Positions 1-6,004 of a stretch of DNA of 8,077 nucleotides are shown here, piece after piece. The translations under genes were made by a program, and so were the position numbers. The notes below the pieces were generated by a model, which had not been told where the DNA came from, did not search any database, and was given only the letters and a program-made list of their open reading frames with translations. Source of the stretch: JACZXQ01 sp036986155 (GTDB lineage Bacteria; Gemmatimonadota; Gemmatimonadetes; Longimicrobiales; Gaopeijiaceae); assembly GCA_036986155.1 (NCBI GenBank), contig BTRA01000130.1, positions 1 to 8,077 on the forward strand, in the 5' to 3' direction. The number at the start of each line of letters is the position of its first letter. The first letter of the stretch is position 1.

Positions 1-2
1 AC

Positions 3-545
3 GGCCGGACCCTCGTGAAATACCGGCGCCCCGACGGACGGCTGCTCAAACTCAAGCGAATGGACCTTCTCGGTACCCGTGTGCGCGCGTCCGACGACGA
101 GTTGGGCTTCAAGGTCGAGGTCCGACAGAAGAAGAACAAGGAATGGTTCGAGGGGGACGAGGCCAGGCGCATCGTCGGCGCGATCTTGCCCAAGATGAAC
201 AAGATGGGAGGCAAGCCCAAGACGGTTCAGGAGGCGGTGGTAGAGATCGAGGAGCTCGGGCACCCTAACGCCTTCCTCCAGGACGTAGTAGACGGGGACC
301 GCTTCCGCGACAAGAAGGGCATCCCCGGCTACATCAACAAGATGCCCAAGCCGACCAAGCTCGCGCTTGAGATGGCGCTGCACGAAGAGCAGGAGCGACG
401 TGCGCTGGAGGGCGAACTCTGGAGGCTCGAGCGCGCATGGGAGGAGGCCGAGGAGATCGCGGCGATTTCGGACAACCTGCTGCTACCCGACGGGACCGAC
501 GACTTCGTGGAGCGGCATCGAGGGGCAGAACCGGACCCGGTCTAG
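3..545 (+). CDS. Hypothetical charged protein, 5' end outside window
   Basis: I do not recognise this protein. The frame is open to the left edge. A GTG at 15 could start a 176-residue protein, but the four codons before it (Gly-Arg-Thr-Leu) read smoothly into it and no Shine-Dalgarno sequence is visible, so I treat the gene as 5'-partial. Counting from the GTG, the N-terminus is basic (YRRPDGRLLKLKR). A central segment (about 43-110) contains WFEGDEARRIV and a Lys/Met/Gly-rich stretch with PKMNKMGGKPK. A long Glu/Arg-rich amphipathic helix at about 115-152, probably coiled coil, precedes an acidic, Pro-containing tail ending in DPV. There is no signal peptide or membrane segment, so it is probably cytoplasmic. 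Its TAG stop overlaps the TAG stop of the convergent permease gene. Coding is supported by strong composition and a consistent frame; function is unknown. Confidence 0.72.
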   Translation, partial: GRTLVKYRRPDGRLLKLKRMDLLGTRVRASDDELGFKVEVRQKKNKEWFEGDEARRIVGAILPKMNKMGGKPKTVQEAVVEIEELGHPNAFLQDVVDGDRFRDKKGIPGYINKMPKPTKLALEMALHEEQERRALEGELWRLERAWEEAEEIAAISDNLLLPDGTDDFVERHRGAEPDPV

Positions 546-578
546 CGCCCTTCCGGCTGGAGCGCTCCGACCGGGTCC
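533..578. terminator. Perfect inverted repeat spanning convergent stop codons; candidate bidirectional terminator
   Basis: GGACCCGGTC at 533-542 is the exact reverse complement of GACCGGGTCC at 569-578, with 26 bases between. A second stem, AGCGC (544-548) with GCGCT (562-566), can stack inside it, giving a long GC-rich hairpin. Both stop codons (CTAG, 542-545) lie within it. There is no T-tract on either side, so it is not a classic intrinsic terminator; it could still pause polymerase or protect the 3' ends of both transcripts. Each arm, read in its own gene, encodes Asp-Pro-Val. The repeat is certain; the terminator role is inferred. Confidence 0.55.
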
Positions 579-2980
579 ATGCGGGCGGCCCTGAGAGCCG
601 GGACGTATGCGGCCGCCAGGGCGACGCCGGAGAGCACCAGGGCGACCAGCACGAAGGTCGTCGGATCCGTGGTACTGATCCCGTACAGTTGGCTGGCCAT
701 GAAGCGGCTCAGGCCCCAGGCCCCGACGAGGCCGAGGCCGACGCCTACCAGCGTGAGGCGTATGCCCTCGGCCAAGATCATGCGCAGAACGTCGGCTGGC
801 TCGGCGCCGATCGCCATGCGAATGCCGACTTCCGTGGTCCTCTGTGAGACGCCGTAGGAGATCACGCCGTAGACGCCCACCACGGCCAGGGCGAGCGCAA
901 CCGCCGCGAAGATCGAGAGCAGCAGCATGCTGAAGCGCTCCCGCGCCACCGAATCAGAGAGAATCCGTTGAGCCGTGGAAATCCGCGAGACCGGGACGGT
1001 AACGTCCACACCGGCGACCGCCGACCGCACCGCGCCCATGAGGATGTCCGGATCCTGCCGGGTGCGGAGTGTGAGGTACATGCGCCGGAATGGTGCCTGC
1101 GCAATCGGGAGGTAGAGGGAGGGCTGAGACTCCTCGGCGAGCCCGAAATACTTCACATCCCGTACTACCCCGATGATTTCGAACGACTCGACCAGGAAGC
1201 CTCCCAGTGCGATATGTGGCGGAAGCCCTTCGATGACCCTCCCGACCGGATCCTCTTTCGCAAAGTAGGCGGTCACGAGGCTCTGGTTGACGATGGCCAC
1301 TCCCGGCGCCGTGCGATCGTCCCGCGTGTCGAAGTCCCGGCCGCTCACCAGGTCGATCCCCATGGTCGAGAAGAATCCGGGCGTGACTTGGCGGTAGTGT
1401 GCGTGAGGCTCCTCGCCTTGCATGGGCGCATCCCGGCCACGCACGAGGAAATTGCCCAGGAACGGAATCTCGCGGTCGAACGGGAGGGCAGCCGTAGCCG
1501 CGACCGACACGACGCCGGGAAGACCCTCCATCCGTGCGGTCAGATCGCCGAAGTAGTCCGCGACACGCTCGAGATCCCCGTACGCTCCACTCGGAAGATC
1601 TATCTGGAGGGTCAGGACATTCCGGGCGTCGAAGCCTGATTCTGCGGAGAGGAGCCGGGAGAAACTCCGGCTCAGCAGCCCCGCGCCCACCACGAGGATC
1701 ACGGCAAGGGCTACCTCGGCAATCACGAGGAGGCCTCGAAGGCCTCCCCTGCCTCCGCCCGCGGTCGAGGTCCTCGACGCTTCCTGGAGCGTGGCCTGGA
1801 CGGCTGTGCGGCGAATCCGGAGAAGGGGAGCCAGTCCGAACAGGAGCCCCGTCACCGAGGTCACGGCCAGGGAGAAAAGCAAGACGCCGCGATCGAGGCC
1901 GACTTCGTCCAACCGGGGCAGATTCTCGGGTCCGAACCGCACCAGAACTTCGATTCCCAACCCGGCGAGGCCGAGACCGAGAAGGGCGCCCATGCCAGCC
2001 AACACGAGGCTCTCCGTCATGAGCTGGCGGCCGAGGCGCCCCCGACCAGCCCCGAGAGCGGTTCGGAGAGCGATCTCCTGCCCTCGGTCGGCCATGCGTG
2101 AAAGGAGCAGGTTGACGACGTTCACACAGGAGATGAGGAGCAAGAGGCCGGACGCTCCGAAGAGGACGACGAGGGTTCTGCCCGTCTCGCCGACAACCGC
2201 TTCGTGGAGCGGAATCACGGCCGTCCCGTACGCTCGGTTAATCTGCGGATACTCTTGCTCCAGCCGAGCCGCCACGCCGGACAAATCCGCCCGGACCGCC
2301 TCCACGTCGACATCGGGCTTTATCCGAGCAATCGCGTCCATCCATCGCGCGTAGCGTCCGGGGTATGCCAGGAGATATCGATTCACCCAGAAGTGTGAAC
2401 TTCCCGGAAAATCGAAGTCCGGAGGCATGACGCCGACGATGGCGTATCGATCCTCTTCGATCGTCACGGACTGCCCGAGGGCGTCCGGACGTCCGCCGAA
2501 GCGTGTCTGCCAGAAATCGTACCCGAGCACGATGACCTTGTGGGCTCCCGCTCCTCCATCTGCGGGCGTGAGCACCCGCCCGAGAAGCGGTCCAACGCCG
2601 AGTACGGTGAAGAGGTTATCGCCGGCCCAGGTGCCCGTGGCCTTCACTGCGGCACCGTCACGATCGACCAGCGCGAGCTCCGCTTCGGAGTACGCCGCGA
2701 GGCCGGCGAGCGTCCGGTTCATCTCCTGGAAATCGGCAATGTCGGGAGGAGACATGAACCCCCGTGCGATCCCGCGTTCGGCATTGGACGACCACACCCT
2801 CACCAGTTCTTCTGGAGCGTCGTATGGAAAGGGGGACAGCACCACGGCCTTCACCACGCTGAAGAGAGCCGTGACCGACCCGACCCCGAGCCCGATGGTG
2901 ACGACGGCCACCAGGGTAAAAGCTGGACGCTTCCTGAGATTGCGAAGCGCGTAACGCATGTCCTTCAGAAGAGATTCCAT
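542..2980 (-). CDS. ADOP-family ABC transporter permease (duplicated MacB_PCD/FtsX)
   Basis: Inner-membrane permease of the acidobacterial duplicated orphan permease type: two MacB-like halves fused in one chain, 812 residues, close to the usual length of about 800. The start MESLLKDMRYALRNLRKRPA is typical. Half one has a helix at 19-41, a periplasmic MacB-like domain (about 50-265), and FtsX helices near 270-292, 324-348 and 366-386. Half two has a helix at 416-436, a second periplasmic domain (about 450-680), and helices near 684-708, 740-762 and 775-796. The cytoplasmic coupling motif is repeated, as EIALRTALGA (302-311) and EVGIRMAIGA (717-726). The C-terminus carries the expected RAARMDPVGAL. 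No ATP-binding partner and no PadR-type regulator are visible here, as is common for this family. The ATG sits 18 bases after the preceding small gene; a GAGGG (2994-2998) lies about 13 bases upstream, a rather long spacing. The substrate is unknown; MacB-like mechanotransmission or efflux is the family expectation. Confidence 0.95.
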   Translation of the reverse strand: MESLLKDMRYALRNLRKRPAFTLVAVVTIGLGVGSVTALFSVVKAVVLSPFPYDAPEELVRVWSSNAERGIARGFMSPPDIADFQEMNRTLAGLAAYSEAELALVDRDGAAVKATGTWAGDNLFTVLGVGPLLGRVLTPADGGAGAHKVIVLGYDFWQTRFGGRPDALGQSVTIEEDRYAIVGVMPPDFDFPGSSHFWVNRYLLAYPGRYARWMDAIARIKPDVDVEAVRADLSGVAARLEQEYPQINRAYGTAVIPLHEAVVGETGRTLVVLFGASGLLLLISCVNVVNLLLSRMADRGQEIALRTALGAGRGRLGRQLMTESLVLAGMGALLGLGLAGLGIEVLVRFGPENLPRLDEVGLDRGVLLFSLAVTSVTGLLFGLAPLLRIRRTAVQATLQEASRTSTAGGGRGGLRGLLVIAEVALAVILVVGAGLLSRSFSRLLSAESGFDARNVLTLQIDLPSGAYGDLERVADYFGDLTARMEGLPGVVSVAATAALPFDREIPFLGNFLVRGRDAPMQGEEPHAHYRQVTPGFFSTMGIDLVSGRDFDTRDDRTAPGVAIVNQSLVTAYFAKEDPVGRVIEGLPPHIALGGFLVESFEIIGVVRDVKYFGLAEESQPSLYLPIAQAPFRRMYLTLRTRQDPDILMGAVRSAVAGVDVTVPVSRISTAQRILSDSVARERFSMLLLSIFAAVALALAVVGVYGVISYGVSQRTTEVGIRMAIGAEPADVLRMILAEGIRLTLVGVGLGLVGAWGLSRFMASQLYGISTTDPTTFVLVALVLSGVALAAAYVPALRAARMDPVGALQPEGR

Positions 2981-2987
2981 CGATGGA
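2976..2987. repeat. 12-base perfect palindrome over the permease start codon
   Basis: TCCATCGATGGA at 2976-2987 is a perfect palindrome, and the permease ATG (2980 to 2978 on the minus strand) lies inside it. It has no loop, so it would not form a simple hairpin in RNA. It could be a DNA site or chance. No function is claimed. Confidence 0.4.
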
Positions 2988-2998
2988 TCGAGTCCCTC

Positions 2999-3160
2999 TC
3001 AGGGCAGAATGCGTTTCGCTATTCGCTGGGTGTAGTACAATCCGATTCCGGTTCCGACTATGCTGACGATGAACGCCGTAAAGAGCGAGACCTGAGCCCC
3101 GAGCCACCAGCCCAGCCACCCCCCTACCGACATTCCGAAGAGGTTGAGAAATCTCTTCAT
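2999..3160 (-). CDS. Small membrane protein, 53 residues
   Basis: A short gene starts at the ATG at 3160-3158 and ends at the TGA at 3001-2999. A strong Shine-Dalgarno GGAGG (3169-3173 on the minus strand) stands 8 bases before the ATG, which is the main evidence that it is translated. The protein begins MKRFLNLFGMSVGG and ends QRIAKRILP. It has two hydrophobic stretches, about 4-22 and 26-44, rich in Gly and Trp (GGWLGWWLG; later GTGIGLYY), followed by a basic tail, so it is probably a two-helix hairpin in the inner membrane. I know similar small Gly-rich membrane proteins as unnamed hypotheticals in many bacteria. It sits between the peptidase and the permease, 18 bases before the permease, so co-translation or an accessory role to the permease is plausible but unproven. 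Confidence 0.82.
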   Translation of the reverse strand: MKRFLNLFGMSVGGWLGWWLGAQVSLFTAFIVSIVGTGIGLYYTQRIAKRILP

Positions 3161-3174
3161 GAATCCCGCCTCCG

Positions 3175-3210
3175 CTTGAGAAACAGCCCGCTGCGTGCGG
3201 ACCCCTCAAG
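3175..3210 (-). other. Nested stem-loop in peptidase to small-gene spacer
   Basis: On the minus strand CTTGAG (3210-3205) can pair with CTCAAG (3180-3175), enclosing an inner CCGC-ACGCA-GCGG hairpin (3200-3188). The base of the structure is one base from the GGAGG of the small gene, and the peptidase stop is 17 bases upstream of it. It could stabilise the peptidase 3' end or modulate translation of the small gene. The stems are short (6 and 4 base pairs, slightly more with G-U pairs), so confidence is low. Confidence 0.3.
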
Positions 3211-3227
3211 AATAAACCCGGGGCCGG

Positions 3228-4958
3228 TTACTGTTGGCAAGGCGCGTTCGGGTTCTCCGGAACCGCGCCGTCCACCACGAGTCGGTGGTCGAGGTTCAAG
3301 ACCTCGTCGGCGACTCCCTTTATCAGCTTCCCGATCCGGGCCATCTTGCCGTAGTCGATGTACTGGGGCTCGTCCGTAACCTGGTGATAGTCGCGGTGCG
3401 ATCCGGTGCTGAAGAACACGATGGGTATGCCATAACGAGCGTACATGGCGTGATCGCTACGGCAGTAGAAATTGCTTGGGTGCCCGTCCGCATCGTACTC
3501 GTAGTCGAACTCGAAGTCGTGCCCGCCCGCCGCGTTGACCGCTTCGACGATATCGCCCAACTCGGTCGACAATCGACGCGATCCGATCAACTGCACGTAT
3601 CCGGGACCCGCCTCCGAAAGGTCGGAGGTACGCCCCCGCCCAATCATGTCGATGTTCAACTGGGCCACGATGGAATCCCGCGGCACCGTCGGGTTATCCG
3701 TGAAGTGCTTAGCGCCCAACAGTCCGGCTTCTTCCCCGTTGTGGAAAACGAAGAGAACGGATCGGCGGGGTTTGGTCGGTGCCGACGCGAACGCCTCGGC
3801 CAGTGCCATGGTGGTGACTGTGCCCGATCCGTCGTCGTCGGCTCCGTTTGATATCGAATCCGGTCGGTCCATTGGCCGTCGAGCTCTGAGACCGTCGAGC
3901 ACAGAGGCTATAGCGACCGCTTCTTCGTCCGTAGGATCCCGGCGGGGTGATTCGGCCCCGAGGGGCCTCACCACTTCCAGAAACGCCCTCAAAGAGTCAT
4001 GTGGAACGGGGTTCTGGTTGAATCCGATGTGATCGGTGTGTGCGCCGATTGCGACGTACTGGTTCCTCAACTCCGGATCACTCCCTCGCACGATGCCGAT
4101 CACGTTCATCGTAGGCACCTCCGGGGCAGTCGTCTCGAAGCTGAAGCCTCCCGCTACGGATGTGCCGGTCGCGCCGGGCTCGAGATCGGCGAACGGACCT
4201 CCCAGGATCGCCTCGGCCATTTCAAGCGAAATGAACAGCACGAGGGCGCCTTGCGCGTCCGTCGGCACCTCTTCAGACATGAACGACTGGGGCGCCATGA
4301 AGAAGCCCAAGAACGGTCTAGGAAGACCGTCGAAGTTCGCCATCGCGATGCCGGCCGCCCCGGGCCAGCCGCCGATGGCCGATGCTGCTATGCCGAACGT
4401 AGGGTCGCCATTCTCATCGAGAGGTGGCGCTAGGATCACCAGTTTTCCGGCTGCCTGATCAGCGGAAATGAGGCTGCCGGGGTCGGCCATATCACCCCCG
4501 TACACTACAGGAACGCCATCTATGGTGCCGACGCTTCCGACAGGGAGGCCACCGAGTTGAGGTATCGGAGGGAGAGGTGCCCAATCCTCGCCGGCCACGA
4601 ACTCTCGCTGTGCCACGGTCAAGCCACCGCTCGATACCAGAGTGCGGGTGTACATCGGTAGTTCTTGGAAGTATCCGTCTTCCCCCGCAGGCTCGACACC
4701 CACGCGTTCCAGCTCACTCGCGATATAGGAAATCGCCTTGAAGTTGCCCAGGGTGCCGACCTTTCGACCCATCATCGAGTCGGCGGCAACGACGAACAGA
4801 CGAGTGCGAAGATCTCGAGCGGTTATTTCCGCGCTGGTGGCGACCGAAGCCGGCGCGACCAACGGTGCGGCGGCGGTCGGTACTTGCGCGGATCCCGAGC
4901 ACCCGGAGCCGAACCCGAGGGACAGTGAAAGGGCGGCAATCGGTCGGCTGATTCTCAT
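3228..4958 (-). CDS. Secreted M28-family zinc peptidase with PA-like insert
   Basis: Zinc-dependent aminopeptidase-type exopeptidase, 576 residues, exported. The N-terminus has a basic start, hydrophobic core and a Cys (LGFGSGC, C20). That may be a lipoprotein signal, but -3 is Gly rather than Leu/Val, so ordinary signal peptidase I processing is also possible. Residues about 40-120 form the N-terminal part of the fold, and about 130-275 is a PA-like insert. The catalytic domain shows all M28 residues: H307 and D309 (AIGAHTDHIGF), bridging D375 (GADDDGSG), catalytic E409 and metal E410 (HNGEEAGLLG), D437 (LNIDMIGRG) and final H525 (RDYHQVTDEP). The gap from H307 to D375 is 68 residues, far more than the 12-20 seen in the classic enzymes, because of an Arg/Pro/Asp-rich insertion. 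GGAG close before the ATG supports the start. It heads the probable operon with the small membrane protein and permease. The substrate cannot be read from sequence. Confidence 0.94.
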   Translation of the reverse strand: MRISRPIAALSLSLGFGSGCSGSAQVPTAAAPLVAPASVATSAEITARDLRTRLFVVAADSMMGRKVGTLGNFKAISYIASELERVGVEPAGEDGYFQELPMYTRTLVSSGGLTVAQREFVAGEDWAPLPPIPQLGGLPVGSVGTIDGVPVVYGGDMADPGSLISADQAAGKLVILAPPLDENGDPTFGIAASAIGGWPGAAGIAMANFDGLPRPFLGFFMAPQSFMSEEVPTDAQGALVLFISLEMAEAILGGPFADLEPGATGTSVAGGFSFETTAPEVPTMNVIGIVRGSDPELRNQYVAIGAHTDHIGFNQNPVPHDSLRAFLEVVRPLGAESPRRDPTDEEAVAIASVLDGLRARRPMDRPDSISNGADDDGSGTVTTMALAEAFASAPTKPRRSVLFVFHNGEEAGLLGAKHFTDNPTVPRDSIVAQLNIDMIGRGRTSDLSEAGPGYVQLIGSRRLSTELGDIVEAVNAAGGHDFEFDYEYDADGHPSNFYCRSDHAMYARYGIPIVFFSTGSHRDYHQVTDEPQYIDYGKMARIGKLIKGVADEVLNLDHRLVVDGAVPENPNAPCQQ

Positions 4959-5263
4959 TTACTCTCCAAGGCAATGGCATCATCGAGGTCTGGCATCCGC
5001 TACCCGTCGAAGCCGGCAGCAAAGCAGCCCGAAGACAAAAAGGCGTTCTTCCCCTCGAGTGGGCGCACGATCAAGAGTGAAGCAGGAATCCCACGAACCG
5101 AAGAGGAGAACGCACACGGACAGGTATATCGGACGGGACGTACGTGCGTCAAGCTGCGGCTGGCCGTGGTAGGGCTGCGCGGAAAAGGTCTCGGCTCGCA
5201 CATGGTGGAGACGGCAGCACCGGTTCGGTTCGACGATGCGGTCGGGTCAGCGGGGTGGTCGGA
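4959..5263. other. 305-base intergenic region upstream of peptidase operon
   Basis: I find no convincing gene in this gap. Short open frames on both strands lack a good ribosome binding site and resemble no family. It holds the candidate peptidase promoter (5123-5152), an ACGTACGT palindrome at 5138-5145 within that promoter's spacer, and a hairpin at its right border that overlaps the stop codon of the four-helix protein. The implied leader before the peptidase is about 155 bases. Confidence 0.6.
5123..5152 (-). promoter_or_regulatory. Candidate sigma70-type promoter of the peptidase operon
   Basis: On the minus strand TTGACG (5152-5147, five of six to TTGACA) is followed after 18 bases by TATACC (5128-5123, four of six to TATAAT). 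A perfect ACGTACGT palindrome (5138-5145) lies in the spacer and could be an operator or chance. Transcription would begin near 5116, giving a long leader. This is a consensus match only. Confidence 0.4.
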
Positions 5264-5270
5264 TCACCCC
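5252..5270 (-). terminator. Hairpin overlapping stop codon of the four-helix protein gene
   Basis: GGGGTG (5252-5257) and CACCCC (5265-5270) are exact inverted repeats with 7 bases between; a T-A and a G-U pair can extend the stem to 8 pairs. The TGA stop (5266-5264 on the minus strand) lies inside. No T-tract follows on the minus strand, so a role as a terminator or RNA 3' end is inferred. Confidence 0.42.
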
Positions 5271-5719
5271 TGACGGGCATCAGCCGATCTGCGGCCCTTC
5301 ATACCCGCGACGCATGCTCCTCCGAGGATGCCCAGCGCAACGATCACATCGAGTGCGATGGCCCAGTTGGGTCTCGGCTCCAACCTCATGAGCGGCCAAA
5401 GACCACCGATGTAGAGGAGGGTCAGGGCGAACGGCGCCGCCATGCCAGACAGCGCCGGTGCACGGTTGAGTCCGCTCCGCTCACCACCGCTGATCGCATC
5501 CTGATGGGCCTCAACAATACAAGCTGTTATTGCTGCTCCTTGAATGATGAGCGATAGGCCACCGAGCGCGAGGAGACCCACCCACCGTGGCAGTCCGACG
5601 GGAGGTGAGTGAGAGATCGCTGCGACGAGCCGCGGATTGACGAACAGGACGATCAGGACCATGAACGGCAGCAGTGCCGCGATCGGATCGACGTACCCTT
5701 CCTTCCCGCGCAACGTCAT
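5264..5719 (-). CDS. Four-helix integral membrane protein, function unknown
   Basis: I do not recognise a named family. The protein is 151 residues from the ATG at 5719, with four hydrophobic segments: about 12-28, 44-70, 92-111 and 119-140. The loops are short; the longest, about 71-91, is hydrophilic (EAHQDAISGGERSGLNRAP). The C-terminus is basic (KGRRSADARQG). An ATG nine bases earlier (5728) is in frame, but there the GGGAGG directly abuts the codon, whereas it lies 9 bases before the ATG at 5719, so 5719 is preferred. It is co-directional with the peptidase operon but 305 bases away, and diverges from the CDP-alcohol enzyme. There is no catalytic motif. Confidence 0.8.
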   Translation of the reverse strand: MTLRGKEGYVDPIAALLPFMVLIVLFVNPRLVAAISHSPPVGLPRWVGLLALGGLSLIIQGAAITACIVEAHQDAISGGERSGLNRAPALSGMAAPFALTLLYIGGLWPLMRLEPRPNWAIALDVIVALGILGGACVAGMKGRRSADARQG

Positions 5720-5849
5720 GATGACCATCCTCCCGCGACAATCCTCGAATCCGGCTTGTCACTTGAACCTATCATTGACACGGTCTCGCCGCTGGGACGG
5801 CATTCGGGTGCATTGGTGGTGGGGCGGGCTCCAACTCTCGCCGACGGGC

Positions 5850-5902
5850 TCCACATGTGTGCCGATTTCGCTATCATATGCGTCTGCCGGGTCCGACGTC
5901 AG
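5850..5902. promoter_or_regulatory. Candidate overlapping divergent promoters
   Basis: On the plus strand TCCACA (5850-5855) and TATCAT (5872-5877) are 16 bases apart, facing the CDP-alcohol gene. On the minus strand CTGACG (5902-5897) and TATGAT (5878-5873) are 18 bases apart, facing the four-helix protein gene. The two -10 boxes overlap by five bases and each matches TATAAT at five of six positions. Such symmetric -10 elements are known to drive divergent transcription in bacteria. The -35 boxes are only four of six. Confidence 0.42.
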
Positions 5903-6004
5903 CCCATATCTCTTCTCGGGCCGGTTGGACGGGCGAGTCCGCATGCCGCGCGCGAGGAGCGAGCTTGAGCACGATCTGTAAACAGTGTCGGAGAGTCTAG
6001 CCTC

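Noticed and set aside
968..1639. Long plus-strand open frames inside the permease gene
   Set aside because: They are antisense to a complete, family-typical permease and their Arg/Pro-rich translations are what GC-rich antisense frames give.
542..2980. Classic MacB/LolC transporter with its own ATPase
   Set aside because: No Walker A or signature motif exists in the chain or in any neighbour in the window, and the length and double MacB/FtsX layout fit the orphan duplicated permeases.
4980..5201. 73-residue minus-strand open frame in the same gap
   Set aside because: GTG start without a ribosome binding site, Cys/Arg-rich chance-like composition, and the candidate promoter lies inside it.
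5187..5212. GTCTC/GAGAC inverted repeat followed by CTTTT on the minus strand
   Set aside because: The stem is only 5 pairs with a 15-base loop, too weak to call an intrinsic terminator for the four-helix protein gene.
4974..5273. 99-residue open frame on the plus strand beside the peptidase start
   Set aside because: It has only a poorly placed AAGG, no recognisable domain, runs across the candidate promoter and overlaps the end of the four-helix protein gene.
5775..5780. Perfect TTGACA on the plus strand upstream of the CDP-alcohol gene
   Set aside because: There is no acceptable -10 box 15-19 bases downstream, so it is not called as a promoter.
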